The position numbers were made by a program, and so were the translations under genes. From Actinocatenispora thailandica (GTDB lineage: Bacteria; Actinomycetota; Actinomycetes; Mycobacteriales; Micromonosporaceae), in NCBI RefSeq assembly GCF_016865425.1, contig NZ_AP023355.1, positions 1,052,198-1,116,197 of the forward strand: a DNA stretch of 64,000 nucleotides, in the 5' to 3' direction. Below, in pieces: positions 39,927 to 48,311 of the stretch. Within the stretch, counting starts at the first letter, position 1. Each line of letters begins with the position of its first letter. Below the pieces are notes generated by a model. It ran no database searches. It had not been told where the DNA came from and worked only from the letters and a program-made list of their open reading frames with translations.

Positions 39927-40781
39927 CTACCGCTGGTCGCGGATCAGCCTTTCGAGGAAGGCCGTGCTGTCTGCTGGGCCCAGCGCATCGGCCGCAAGCT
40001 CCTCGAAGGTGAGCTTATAGCGATCCACCCGTGCGGGCTTTTCGAGAGTCTGGTCGCCAGCGGCGTTCTCCAGGTAGACGGTCCACGGGTCGGAGCGCCG
40101 TGGAAACTCGATGAGAATGAACGGACCGGTCGTACAGGCCGAGGGGCGACTGAAGTCGAGGACCTGTAACCGCACGTTGGGCATCGCGCTCGCGTCGAGC
40201 AGGCGCTTGTACTGCTGCTGCATGATGTGCGTGCTTCCGACCTGGCGTCGCAGTGCGCCCTCGTCGAGGACGGCGACCAGTCGGACCGGATCCGGCCGGG
40301 TGAGCAGATCCTGGCGGGCAAGTCGTACCTCGACCCGAGCATCGATGTCCTTCGGCGTGGCCTCGGGCAGCGTCTTGTGGATCGCCGCTCGTGCATAGTC
40401 GGCTGTCTGCAGGAGCCCCGGTACGACCTGCGGCTCGTAGGTGCGCAGGCATGCGGCGTCGGCTTCCAGCGCGATGAAGTCCCGGTACTTGCGAGACAGG
40501 TATTCGTGGTAGGCGTGCCACCAATCGGGGTTCTTGGAGTCACCCAGCAGATCGACGATCTCCTGACGCTCCTCGCCGGTGACGCCGAACATGTTGAGCA
40601 TGTCGCGGACATCCCGGCGTTGCGCTGGCACCCGGGCCAGCTCGATCCGCGTCACCTTCGACACCGAGCAGTCCAGTTCGTCGGCGACCTGTTGTGCCGT
40701 CAGCCCCGCCGCGTTCCGGTATTGCCGGAGCAGCATCCCGACCCGTCGCCGTCGAACCATGCGTCCGTCGTCCTCAGCCAT
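39927..40781 (-). CDS. XRE-family regulator with DUF5753 domain
   Basis: A 284-residue regulator. The N-terminal HTH (about 12-65) reads LLRQYRNAAGLTAQQVADELDCSVSKVTRIE. DUF5753 occupies 95-275, with YEPQVVPGLLQTADYARAAI, then VLDEGALRRQVGS and the FEELAADALGP near the end. These proteins act with a DUF397 partner, here immediately downstream. ATG 40781 gives the usual length of about 280 residues; ATG 40847 would add 22 residues and lie inside the operator region. A perfect TCTGTGCA-CT-TGCACAGA palindrome sits 70 bp upstream. Confidence 0.9.
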   Translation of the reverse strand: MAEDDGRMVRRRRVGMLLRQYRNAAGLTAQQVADELDCSVSKVTRIELARVPAQRRDVRDMLNMFGVTGEERQEIVDLLGDSKNPDWWHAYHEYLSRKYRDFIALEADAACLRTYEPQVVPGLLQTADYARAAIHKTLPEATPKDIDARVEVRLARQDLLTRPDPVRLVAVLDEGALRRQVGSTHIMQQQYKRLLDASAMPNVRLQVLDFSRPSACTTGPFILIEFPRRSDPWTVYLENAAGDQTLEKPARVDRYKLTFEELAADALGPADSTAFLERLIRDQR

Positions 40782-40850
40782 CGGCACAGTCTTCCCGGAA
40801 CCTCGCGTTCGTACAAGCATGAGCACTGAGAGTTCGCTCTGAGCCATAGC

Positions 40851-40868
40851 TCTGTGCACTTGCACAGA
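40851..40868. promoter_or_regulatory. TCTGTGCA-CT-TGCACAGA palindrome, candidate XRE operator
   Basis: Perfect eight-base arms with a two-base centre, 70 bp upstream of the XRE-DUF5753 start and within its promoter region. Autoregulation by the XRE protein is inferred; it is the only strong dyad there. Confidence 0.6.
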
Positions 40869-41059
40869 AGCCGTTCTCGGTCTAGTGTCCGGAGTGTCGG
40901 TTGTGACGCTCGATCGTCGTAGCGATGCGTCGAGTAAGGGCGTGGCGCCGGCGCGCCCGGCTGCCGTACCCAGCGGGGCGCAGTAATGACGGGGGCGCGG
41001 TGAAAGGCCTGGAAACCGCACCGCGCCCCCGGCCCCACCGACGCCTGGAGGCAAAACCG

Positions 41060-41173
41060 ATGGAGCTCATCCACCGTACCGCGCGGGCCGTGCACCGGCT
41101 GCGCGCGCGGTACCGGAACGCGCTGGAACGGTTGCGGCGCAACGACTACGACCCGGCCGGGTGGTGGCGGTGA
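41060..41173 (+). CDS. Small basic protein, first of a tiny-gene run
   Basis: A 37-residue protein, MELIHRTARAVHRLRAR at its start and ending DPAGWWR, strongly basic and helical. GGAGG at 41047-41051, eight bases upstream, marks the ATG. The TGA overlaps the GTG of the next gene. It starts a run of four coupled small genes on the plus strand, divergent from the XRE/DUF397 pair. No family recognised. A membrane-surface or nucleic-acid-binding role would fit the charge but cannot be shown. Confidence 0.6.
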   Translation: MELIHRTARAVHRLRARYRNALERLRRNDYDPAGWWR

Positions 41174-41382
41174 CCCCGCTGTCGACCGCGGTGCTCGCCG
41201 CCGCCGCGTTCGTCGTCACGATGCCCTGCCTCGCGCTGGCGGCGCTCGTCATCCTGGAGAAGGTCGTCGCGCGGCGGCGTCGCCGCCGGGTCCGCGCGCT
41301 CGGCCGGGCGCCGGTGCCGGCGGCCGACCCGTACGCTCGGGCGCTCGCGCTGGCCCGGGACCGGAGCCGGCCATGGTGGTGA
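41170..41382 (+). CDS. Small membrane protein
   Basis: A 70-residue protein beginning in a GTGA overlap with the preceding stop. One clear hydrophobic helix (about 8-30, VLAAAAFVVTMPCLALAALVIL split over its length) is followed by a cluster of seven arginines (VVARRRRRRVRALGR) and a polar tail. Topology by the positive-inside rule places the tail in the cytoplasm. No family recognised; part of the coupled small-gene run. Confidence 0.55.
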   Translation: MTPLSTAVLAAAAFVVTMPCLALAALVILEKVVARRRRRRVRALGRAPVPAADPYARALALARDRSRPWW

Positions 41383-41558
41383 TTCCCGGCGACCTGGCCC
41401 GGATCGGTGGCCGCACCGTGCGGGTCGTCGAGGCGTACTGGCACAGCGACCGCCAGGTGGAGATCCTGGCCGCGGACGGCCTGACCTGGTGGGCGCCGGC
41501 CGCGGCGATCCGCCTGCTGCCGGCGGATTCCCCGGCGCCGCCGACTCCGGTGCGATGA
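41373..41558 (+). CDS. Small SH3-like hypothetical protein
   Basis: A 61-residue protein: PGDLARIGGRTVRVVEAYW, then EILAADGLTWWAPAAAIRLL. The short beta strands and the WWAP turn suggest a small beta barrel, such as an SH3- or KOW-like fold. It overlaps the previous gene by ten bases and the next by four (ATGA). ATG 41373 used; GTG 41376 and 41379 are possible. Function unknown. Confidence 0.55.
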   Translation: MVVIPGDLARIGGRTVRVVEAYWHSDRQVEILAADGLTWWAPAAAIRLLPADSPAPPTPVR

Positions 41559-41746
41559 CCGGGCTCCCCGCGGACGGTTCCGTCGTCGTCCTGGTACTGA
41601 CGGCGGGCCGCCCGCGCCGCTTCCGCGCCGTGATCGTGCGACCGGGGAAGCGGCCCGGCACCGTGACGCTGCGCGGCTGGTACCTGGACGAGCCGAGTCC
41701 CGGTGACCGCACCCTGACGGTGCCGCTGAGCTGCGTTCGCGAGTAA
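41555..41746 (+). CDS. Small hypothetical beta-rich protein
   Basis: A 63-residue protein that starts in an ATGA overlap with the preceding gene. VVVLVLTAGRPRRFRAVIV and TVTLRGWYLDEP look like paired beta strands; the sequence ends TVPLSCVRE. It may be a paralogue of its upstream neighbour, as both read as small barrels with a central Trp. Function unknown. Confidence 0.55.
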   Translation: MTGLPADGSVVVLVLTAGRPRRFRAVIVRPGKRPGTVTLRGWYLDEPSPGDRTLTVPLSCVRE

Positions 41747-41846
41747 CCCGGCCGGAGGTGGCGGCGCGGAACCGTGGTCGGCCGGCGGGCGTCGAACGGG
41801 AAGCGGGGCCGGCGTCGTACCGGGCCGCGGTCACGAGGAGGTTCCC

Positions 41847-41891
41847 ATGCGTGCCAGGCTGTTGGTGGCCGTCTCGGCCGGGGCGACGTGA
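41847..41891 (+). CDS. Possible 14-residue leader peptide MRARLLVAVSAGAT
   Basis: A 14-codon frame with an exact AGGAGG at 41836-41841, five bases before its ATG, which ends in a GTGA overlap with the next small frame. The product looks like a very short hydrophobic peptide. The ribosome site is the strongest in this neighbourhood, so translation is likely; its main job may be to bring ribosomes to the downstream frame. Confidence 0.45.
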   Translation: MRARLLVAVSAGAT

Positions 41892-42064
41892 TCCCCAGCC
41901 TGCGCGGCACGGGGCGGACCACGCCGGCGGACGCCCGTGGCCCGTTCTACGGCACGAGCGCCGGCCGGCTCGTCGCGGCCCTGAACGCCACCCCGCCCGA
42001 TCCGGCCGCGGCCGGTGCCACGACGCTCCCGCCGGACGAACGTCTCCGGCGCGCGGCCCGCTGA
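41888..42064 (+). CDS. Small hypothetical protein coupled to a leader frame
   Basis: A 58-residue protein starting at a GTG overlapping the previous stop. It contains GPFYGTSAGRLVAALNATPPD near residues 17-37 and a basic end. It is Pro/Ala-rich with no signal or membrane segment. Coding status rests on coupling to a well-placed ribosome site; no family recognised. It is convergent with the cation transporter, 19 bp away. Confidence 0.45.
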   Translation: MIPSLRGTGRTTPADARGPFYGTSAGRLVAALNATPPDPAAAGATTLPPDERLRRAAR

Positions 42065-42083
42065 CCCGCCCGGGCGTTGCGGT

Positions 42084-42710
42084 TCAGCGCGCGCCGACGT
42101 CGTCGTGCTCGGCCCGGGTGTCCAGCCAGATCGTGCGCACCTCGCGGGCGGCGTAGCCCGCCAGCACGTACCCGGCGAGCGGGTCCGCCCACCACCAGCC
42201 GAGCGTCGCGTTGAGCAGCAGCGCGGTCAGTACCGCGACGGCCAGGATGCCGTCGACCAGGGTCACCCGGCCCTCGGTGGCCAGCACCGGGTTGCCCAGC
42301 GCCGCACCGGTCCGGGCCTTGCCGGCGGCCAGCGCGAACATCACCGCCGCGGTGACCGCGGTCCACCCGATCCCGGCCGGCGAATGCCCCGGCCGGAACC
42401 CCTCGGCCAGCACCACGGTGGACTGCACCGCCAGGTACGCCGCCAGCGCGGTGAACGCCGCCCCGATCAGCCGCAGCCCGCGGCGCTGCCGGGTCGCACC
42501 GGCGCCGGACAGCTCCCACACCACCACGACCGAGGCGCCGATCTCGATCAGCGAGTCGAGCCCGAAGCCGGCCAGCGCGACGGACCGGGCCCGGATCGCG
42601 GCGACCGCCAGGATCACGATGCCGAGCACGTTCCAGCCGAGCGTGACGTACTCCAGCACGAAGCCGCGACGCAGCAACCGGTGCCGCGGCACGCTGTCGG
42701 TGGCGCTCAC
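42084..42710 (-). CDS. Cation diffusion facilitator family transporter
   Basis: A 208-residue membrane protein with six helices. The CDF signature is present as ALAGFGLDSLIEIGAS (helix 2) and the helix-5 counterpart as EGRVTLVDGILAVAV, each with an Asp in the membrane. Compared with typical CDF proteins of about 300 residues, the C-terminal cytoplasmic domain is missing, as in a group of short actinobacterial members. Such proteins export Zn, Co, Cd or Fe ions using the proton gradient. The start is GTG 42710, 37 bp after the stop of the SDR on the same strand, so they may be cotranscribed. Confidence 0.8.
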   Translation of the reverse strand: MSATDSVPRHRLLRRGFVLEYVTLGWNVLGIVILAVAAIRARSVALAGFGLDSLIEIGASVVVVWELSGAGATRQRRGLRLIGAAFTALAAYLAVQSTVVLAEGFRPGHSPAGIGWTAVTAAVMFALAAGKARTGAALGNPVLATEGRVTLVDGILAVAVLTALLLNATLGWWWADPLAGYVLAGYAAREVRTIWLDTRAEHDDVGAR

Positions 42711-42747
42711 CGGCCGAATCGCGATGCCGGCAGGTACTCCCGGAGGT

Positions 42748-43575
42748 TCACGGGGTGGGGATCAGCTCCTCGGTGCGTTCCCAGAGGGCGCGGGCCAGCC
42801 CGGGGTCCGCAGCCTGGCTGTTGACCGGTTTGGCGGGCCGGCTCTGCACGTAGTACGCACCGGACTGCCAGGTCTCGCCGGGCGTGCCGGCGGCGAGGAA
42901 GGTGAGCCGGGCACCGCCCTTGTCCGGGCTGACCAGGAACAGCTTCATCAGCGGCAGCTGGTAGCTGTAGCGCACCAGCGCCGAGGCGCCGGCACCGAAG
43001 TTGCTCGCGACCGCGCCGGGGTGGAACGCGGCGGCGGACAGGCCCTGCTCGTGGTAGCGGCGGTGCAGTTCGTTGCTGAACAGGATGTTGGCCAGCTTGC
43101 TGTCGCTGTACGTTCGGGCCTCGCCGCGCCTGCCCGCGGTGCCGAACTCGGCGACGTCGATGCGGCCGCCCCGGGCCATCGCGCTGGAGGTCTGCACGAC
43201 AGCGGCGTTCGAGGCGATCAGCCGGTCCAGCAACAGCGTGGTGAGCAGGAACGGCGACAGGTGGTTGATCTGCAGGGTGTAGTCGAAGCCGTCCGGGCTG
43301 GTCTGCGGGCGGAACATGCCGCCGGCGTTGTTGGCCAGCACGTCGATCCGCGGGTAGGCGTCGAGCAGCTCCCGCGCCAGCCGGCGCACCTGGTCGAACT
43401 CGACGAAGTCGGCCAGGTGGTAGGGACGCCCCAGCTCCTCGGCGAGCCGCTCGGTCTTGTCCGGTGAGCGCCCGACCAAGACGACGTCGTGACCCTGCGC
43501 GGTGAGTTGCCGGGCGGCGGCGGCGCCGATCCCGTCGCTGGCCCCGGTGATGACGATGGTCCGCTGCTCGGCCAT
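42748..43575 (-). CDS. SDR-family NAD(P)-dependent oxidoreductase, retinol-dehydrogenase-like
   Basis: A 275-residue SDR. Cofactor motif TGASDGIG at residues 10-17, ANNAGGMF near 90, catalytic Ser in TSSAM and the YSDSK pair near 153-157 (RTYSDSKLANILFSNEL). The long C-terminal substrate region and the INHLSPFLLTTLLLDRL stretch resemble the RDH/WWOX-type short-chain reductases that act on carbonyl groups of lipophilic substrates. All catalytic residues are present, unlike the SDR at 36137. It is upstream of the CDF transporter; no functional link between them is evident. Confidence 0.85.
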   Translation of the reverse strand: MAEQRTIVITGASDGIGAAAARQLTAQGHDVVLVGRSPDKTERLAEELGRPYHLADFVEFDQVRRLARELLDAYPRIDVLANNAGGMFRPQTSPDGFDYTLQINHLSPFLLTTLLLDRLIASNAAVVQTSSAMARGGRIDVAEFGTAGRRGEARTYSDSKLANILFSNELHRRYHEQGLSAAAFHPGAVASNFGAGASALVRYSYQLPLMKLFLVSPDKGGARLTFLAAGTPGETWQSGAYYVQSRPAKPVNSQAADPGLARALWERTEELIPTP

Positions 43576-43739
43576 GAGCCCTCTTCCTGACTGCCAGAAG
43601 GTCGTACCGTGAGAGGAACGTGGCGGCGGAGGTCGGTCCGCTGCGTTCAGGGCCTGCCTCGAAGGCCCCGCTGACCATCATGGACCCCGGCGCGCGGCGG
43701 AGTCGGCGAACCGCGCCACTCCGGGCCTGCCGCGTGGCG

Positions 43740-43770
43740 CCGGGTGGGGAGGGGTCGCCTCCCCACCCGG
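43740..43770. terminator. 13-bp hairpin after the DUF4190 gene
   Basis: Arms 43740-43752 and 43758-43770 (CCGGGTGGGGAGG and exact complement) flank a GGTCG loop. It begins 4 bp after the stop codon of the minus-strand gene at 43775, so it is a terminator for it, and it also faces the SDR promoter region. Confidence 0.65.
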
Positions 43771-43774
43771 GCGC

Positions 43775-44194
43775 TCAGGTCTGGTTCTGCATCTGCTTCA
43801 CCCAGTCCGTGCTGACGCCGGACACCGCCAGGATGATCTGGACCAGGAAGAACGCCACCCCGATGATGCCGAGGATCAGGCCGACGGTGCCCATCGTCTT
43901 GTTGCTGGCCTGCCCGTTCTCGGCCTTCTTGCGGCCGAGGATGCCGAGCACGATGGCCGGAACACCGCCCCAGACCCCGGCCCACAGGCAGCACAGGACG
44001 ATCGACACGATGCCCGCGATCATCGACAGCAGGTTGAGCACGTTGCCGCTGGTGTCGGCGGGCGGAGCGCCCATGCCGGGCGGTGGCGGCGGCATGCCGG
44101 GACCGCCCGGGCCCTGCCCGTACGGGGGCTGCGACATTCCTCCGTCGTAGGGACCGCCCGGGCCCTCGGGGCCGGTCGGCGGGATGGTAGTCAC
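43775..44194 (-). CDS. DUF4190-type membrane protein with Pro/Gly-rich N terminus
   Basis: A 139-residue protein. Residues 1-48 are rich in Pro and Gly (GPGGPYDGG, PPPPPG); two membrane helices follow (about 52-82 and 98-125) with the connecting LGRKKAENGQASNKTMG loop, as in DUF4190 proteins. Conserved GXXGXXXG-type packing is visible in both helices. GTG 44194 has GGAGGAG upstream. The family has no known role; it is common in actinobacteria near cell-division and secretion genes. No operon partner. Confidence 0.75.
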   Translation of the reverse strand: MTTIPPTGPEGPGGPYDGGMSQPPYGQGPGGPGMPPPPPGMGAPPADTSGNVLNLLSMIAGIVSIVLCCLWAGVWGGVPAIVLGILGRKKAENGQASNKTMGTVGLILGIIGVAFFLVQIILAVSGVSTDWVKQMQNQT

Positions 44195-44475
44195 GCTCGC
44201 TTTTCTCCTCCGTCAGCCACGGCGCCCTGGTCGACGCCGTGTGGTGGTCTGCGGGTCAGCCATACCCAGACAGCCGAGAAAGCCTACATCCGCAGCCTGC
44301 GGCCTCTCATTGTCAGCGCTGGCCGCAAGCCGCCGCGCTGGTTGCACCCTGCAGCTCGGTCGGTGCCGGTGGTGACCGACGGCAGGCCCGGTAGTGGCGT
44401 GGCCACCTGTCGTGACCGACCGGCGCGGTGCGGTACGGGCTCGACCGGGCGCGCCGGATGTGTGAGGATCCCGAT

Positions 44476-47400
44476 ATGACAACGTTGACAGCGAAGTCCG
44501 GCCTGAGCCGCCGCCGGCTCCTGCAGACGGCCGGCGCGGCCGGTGCACTCGCCGCGGCATTGCCTTACGTTGCAACCGAACCCGCCGCCGCCACCACGAC
44601 CGCGGGGCTGGCCGCCGACGAGGTCGCCCGGACCTACCATCGGGTACTGCTCCGGCACACTCGGTGGGCCGAGACGCAGTGGGACGAGAGCGCCGGGCAC
44701 TACGTGGCGAAGGACTTCTCGTTCGCCGTCGTGCTCGGCAACGCGGTGCTGCTGACCCGGGACGGCTACGACGCGGACCTCGCCGGCATCGACGCCGCCA
44801 CGCTGAAGCAACACACCGTCGCCACGCTGTCGCACTTCGCCGCCTCGAACCGGCTGCTCGGCGGCACCGAGTGGGGCCAGAAGCTGTTCTGGGACACCAC
44901 CTTCCAGCTGTACTTCCAGCTGGCCGGGCGGCTGCTCTGGGACGACCTGGACGCGTCGACCCGGACCAACCTCGACCTGATCGCGACCCGGCAGGCCGAC
45001 TACACCGTGTCGCTGGGCAGCGGCAACGACCCGCTGTCCGGATCCTGGACGCCCAACGGGTTGGCCGGCGGCTGGGTCGGCGACACCAAGCTGGAGGAGA
45101 TGGGGGTCTACGCGCAGTCGATCGCGCCCGCGATGGCCTGGGCGCCGCAGGCCGGGAACGCGCCGGGCTGGCGCGACTGGTACGCGCGGTGGAGCCGCAA
45201 CGAGACCGGGCACCCGGCGGCCGACCACGCGAACCCGGCGATGGTCGACGGCGCGCGGGTGTCGAGCAACACCGCGCACAACCTGTACGACACGTTCCTG
45301 GTCGAGAACCACGGCTCGTTCGGCCCGCACTACCAGTGCGAGCTGTGGCGCACCTCCGGGCGCAACGGCATCCACTTCATCGCCGCCGGCCAGCCGATGC
45401 CGGCGGTACTTGCCGAGCAGCCGAACGGGGATCGGTTGTGGCGCAGCATCCTCGCGGTGATGAGCGACGCCGGCGAGCCGCTGATGCCGATGGTCGCCGA
45501 CCGGGAACACCTGTACGGCCGGGACGTCATCCCGATCGCGTTCCTCGCCCAGGTGCTCGGCGACCGGCGCGCGGCGTGGGCCGAGCAGGCGCTGGCCGCC
45601 CGGCTGGACGCCTACCAGGCGTACCCGCCGGAGTACCGGATCACGAAGTTCTCCGGCCAACCGAAGTACGAGCCGGAGGCCCGCGCCGAGGTCGCGATCA
45701 GCTACCTGCTGCACGAGTGGCGGGCCCGGGAACACGGCCCGGTGCAGCCGATGTCGGCCGCGGAGGTGTTCGCCGACGCGTCCGGCGTGCTCGACTTCGG
45801 TACCGGGCCGGGCCTCGTCGCGCACCAGTCGCCGGCGGCATGGGCGGGCGCGGTCAGCAAGCCGGGCTTCGCCAAGTTCTGCTGGCAGCCGGGACACGAC
45901 GACTGGCTGTTCACGCTCAGCGGCAAGACACCGATGTTCCTGCCCGCCACCGGCGCCACGGTCCGCGGCCGGTCGGTCGCCGCGTACACCCGCTCGCGGG
46001 ACGGTTTCGACGCCAGCGCGGTGGTGCTCGGCTTCGACGCCGGCCGCGCCGGGTTCGCCTCGCTGCCCGGCGGCTCGGTGGTGTACGCGTCGAGCGGCGT
46101 CGCCGCCGGCGAGGGGCACCTGGAGGTGTACAACCTGACGATGCCGGGCGTACCCGGCCTGGACGGCGACCGCACCTACACCGCCGCCGAGGGTGGCGTC
46201 ACGGTGCCGGCAGCCGAGAACTCGTCCGGCGCGGCCCGGGTGGACACCGTCCGGTTCGCCGCCACCAGCGCCCGCTGGGTGCGGATGCTCGGCGTGACAC
46301 CGGATCCGACCTACGGCTACTCGGTCATCGAGTTCCAGGTGCGGGACGGCGACGGCGCGAACCTGGCGCTGGGCCAGGCGACCAGCGCGTCGTCGGCCGA
46401 CCGCGGCCACGACGCCAGGTACGCCACCGACGGCGACGACGGCACCCGCTGGGCGGTGTCCCGGGCCGACCGGCCGCGGTCCGACAGCTGGCTGGCGGTC
46501 GACCTCGGCGCGACGACGACGTTCGACCGGGTGAAGGTCTACTGGGAGGCGGCGGCCGGCCGCGCCTACCGGGTGCAGGTGTCCGCGGACGGCGCGAGCT
46601 GGACCGATGTGGCGAGCTATCCGAATCCCGACCTGTCCAGCACCGGCGGCTGGCTCAACGTGGACGGCCGTGCCGGGCTGGTGGTCCGCGGCTCCAAGCA
46701 CCCGATCACCGTGCAGGGCAACGTGATCACGCTCGCCGACGGTGCCGCCGCGCCACTGCTGGTCGAGGGGCACCCGGGGCTCGACGCCGCGGCTACCCGG
46801 GCGGCGGCGGCCAAGCCCGCGCCGTCCACCGACGCCGACGGGTTGCTGGCGAGCCTCGCCGAAGGGCACCTCAGCCTGTTCAACCTGACCGCCGCACCGC
46901 TGGCCGGCACCGTCACGATTCCCCCGCAGGGCGAGACCGTGCCGGTGTTCGCCGGGACCCAGACCACCACCGCGGACGGCACCGCCTACCAGGCGGACCT
47001 CGCCGCCGGCAGCGCCGCGGTGCTCGCGCCGTGGTTCACCATCGAACCGGTCGGCCGGCGCCGGCTACCGGCCGGCCTGGTCGTCGAGGTGGTCGACGCG
47101 CACCGGCTGCGGCTGCACGGGCCGTCCGGCCCGGTCCGGGTACGCAGCCGCACCGGTGGCGACCGGGTCGTCGTAGCGGGCGGCCACCGCCGGGACGTCG
47201 TCTTCCACTCGGTCCCGCCGTACCCGATCGACGACCTGGCGCTGGGTCGGGTGACGTTCCCGACCAGCCCGCTGCCCGACGGGATGACCGACCCGGCCGC
47301 TGCCGTGGACGGCCACGAGTCGACGGCGTGGACGCCGGGCCGCGCCGGGCGGATGGTCGTCGACCTGGGCAGCGACCAGCCGCTCGACGCGATCGAACTG

Positions 47401-47598
47401 GACTGGACGTCCCGGCACTCGCCCGCCGTCACCGTGTCGACCAGCACCGACGGCCTGTCGTACCGGGAGGCGGCCCGGCTGCGTGCCGGCCAGCGCCGCG
47501 CCGGGCTGGACCGCACCGCGCGCTATGTCGCCGTCGCGGTGCCCGGCTGGCGGCACGGTGACCCGCGGTTGCGCCGGCTCACCGTCCGGCCCGCCTGA
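44476..47598 (+). CDS. Tat-exported discoidin (F5/8 type C) domain protein
   Basis: A 1040-residue secreted protein. Tat signal: SRRRLLQTAGAAGALAAAL at residues 11-29. Residues 40-420 look helical and toroid-like (for example TLSHFAASNRLLGGTEWGQK and YYFQLAGRLL-like helices), resembling glycoside hydrolase or lyase alpha/alpha barrels, but I see no catalytic motif that names the family. Two F5/8-type carbohydrate-binding domains are visible: about 605-740 (NLALGQATSASSADRGH, ATDGDDGTRW) and about 925-1040 (NLALGRVTFPTSPLPDG, AVDGHESTAW). The ATG follows GAGGA. It likely degrades or binds a polysaccharide or host glycan outside the cell. It lies about 5 kb from the PL8 lyase gene, which is also Tat-exported. 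Confidence 0.8.
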   Translation: MTTLTAKSGLSRRRLLQTAGAAGALAAALPYVATEPAAATTTAGLAADEVARTYHRVLLRHTRWAETQWDESAGHYVAKDFSFAVVLGNAVLLTRDGYDADLAGIDAATLKQHTVATLSHFAASNRLLGGTEWGQKLFWDTTFQLYFQLAGRLLWDDLDASTRTNLDLIATRQADYTVSLGSGNDPLSGSWTPNGLAGGWVGDTKLEEMGVYAQSIAPAMAWAPQAGNAPGWRDWYARWSRNETGHPAADHANPAMVDGARVSSNTAHNLYDTFLVENHGSFGPHYQCELWRTSGRNGIHFIAAGQPMPAVLAEQPNGDRLWRSILAVMSDAGEPLMPMVADREHLYGRDVIPIAFLAQVLGDRRAAWAEQALAARLDAYQAYPPEYRITKFSGQPKYEPEARAEVAISYLLHEWRAREHGPVQPMSAAEVFADASGVLDFGTGPGLVAHQSPAAWAGAVSKPGFAKFCWQPGHDDWLFTLSGKTPMFLPATGATVRGRSVAAYTRSRDGFDASAVVLGFDAGRAGFASLPGGSVVYASSGVAAGEGHLEVYNLTMPGVPGLDGDRTYTAAEGGVTVPAAENSSGAARVDTVRFAATSARWVRMLGVTPDPTYGYSVIEFQVRDGDGANLALGQATSASSADRGHDARYATDGDDGTRWAVSRADRPRSDSWLAVDLGATTTFDRVKVYWEAAAGRAYRVQVSADGASWTDVASYPNPDLSSTGGWLNVDGRAGLVVRGSKHPITVQGNVITLADGAAAPLLVEGHPGLDAAATRAAAAKPAPSTDADGLLASLAEGHLSLFNLTAAPLAGTVTIPPQGETVPVFAGTQTTTADGTAYQADLAAGSAAVLAPWFTIEPVGRRRLPAGLVVEVVDAHRLRLHGPSGPVRVRSRTGGDRVVVAGGHRRDVVFHSVPPYPIDDLALGRVTFPTSPLPDGMTDPAAAVDGHESTAWTPGRAGRMVVDLGSDQPLDAIELDWTSRHSPAVTVSTSTDGLSYREAARLRAGQRRAGLDRTARYVAVAVPGWRHGDPRLRRLTVRPA

Positions 47599-47608
47599 GG
47601 ACGGTGCC

Positions 47609-47640
47609 CGGCGGCGGCCCGCAGCGCCGGGCCGCCGCCG
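47609..47640. terminator. 13-bp hairpin between convergent genes
   Basis: Arms 47609-47621 and 47628-47640 (CGGCGGCGGCCCG and exact complement) surround a six-base loop CAGCGC, 11 bp after the discoidin-protein stop and facing the end of the NifU-like gene. Probable bidirectional terminator. Confidence 0.65.
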
Positions 47641-47720
47641 CGGGCCGGCGTCGCGGGCAGCCGGTGGTCGAGTCCCGGCGCGGCGGCCGGGTTCACCGGC
47701 GGGCGGGTGCCAGGGCGGGT

Positions 47721-48311
47721 TCAGCCGCGCCGGCGGCGCAGGGTGAGCCAGGTCGGCCGGCCGCCGTGCCGTGTCGAACCCGAGCCGTCCACGGCGCGCA
47801 GCTCGACCAGCCGGGGGAACCGCTGCCGCAGCTCCGATTCCAGCCGCGAGTGCAGGGTCAGATCGACCGCCGGGCAGTGCGCGCAGGTACCGGTCATCGA
47901 CACCTCGGCCCGGCAGTCCCGGGTCGAGGTGATCGTGATCTGCCCGCCGTGCGACCGGACGTAGTCGCCGGCCGGGCCGTCCAGCACGTCCTGCAGGGCG
48001 CCGCGGAGCAACTCCTCGTCGCTGCCCCGGTGTACCGGCCGCCACCGTTCCGGCTGTTGCAGCGCGGCGCTGAGCCCCGCCCGTACCGCCGGGCCGTCGG
48101 CGTCCCACCGGTGCCCGTCGGCCAGCCGTACCAGCACGGCCCGGCTCTCGACCTCGACGCAGTCGACCACTCCCGCGGCCGCCAACCCGTCGAGCTCGTC
48201 CGGCAGCGCCGCCATCGGCCCGGCGACCGGCAGCGTCCCGGCCGGGATCACCCACCGGACCGTCTGCGGGTCGCCGGTGGCCTCCGGATGCATCGGTACG
48301 AGAACCGTCAT
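47721..48311 (-). CDS. NifU C-terminal-domain (Nfu) protein linked to Feo
   Basis: A 196-residue protein. The Nfu domain occupies about 95-170: LLRGALQDVLDGPAGDYVRSHGG, then the Fe-S-binding C-x-x-C in GTCAHCPAVDLTL near 145. Residues 1-90 are an extra N-terminal region not recognised. Nfu proteins carry [4Fe-4S] clusters to target enzymes; as part of an iron-uptake operon it may hand imported iron to cluster assembly or act as an iron sensor. It is translated by overlap with the FeoB stop (ATGA), so it belongs to the feoA-feoB operon. Confidence 0.8.
   Translation of the reverse strand: MTVLVPMHPEATGDPQTVRWVIPAGTLPVAGPMAALPDELDGLAAAGVVDCVEVESRAVLVRLADGHRWDADGPAVRAGLSAALQQPERWRPVHRGSDEELLRGALQDVLDGPAGDYVRSHGGQITITSTRDCRAEVSMTGTCAHCPAVDLTLHSRLESELRQRFPRLVELRAVDGSGSTRHGGRPTWLTLRRRRG

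Noticed and set aside
39720-42064. Integrated plasmid or conjugative element
   Set aside because: Tiny genes and an XRE pair are suggestive, but no integrase, replication, FtsK-like transfer gene or attachment repeat was seen.
44476-47598. Second PL8 lyase
   Set aside because: The Asn, His and Tyr cleft motifs seen in the enzyme at 37113 are not recognisable here; only the Tat signal and overall toroid-like character are shared.
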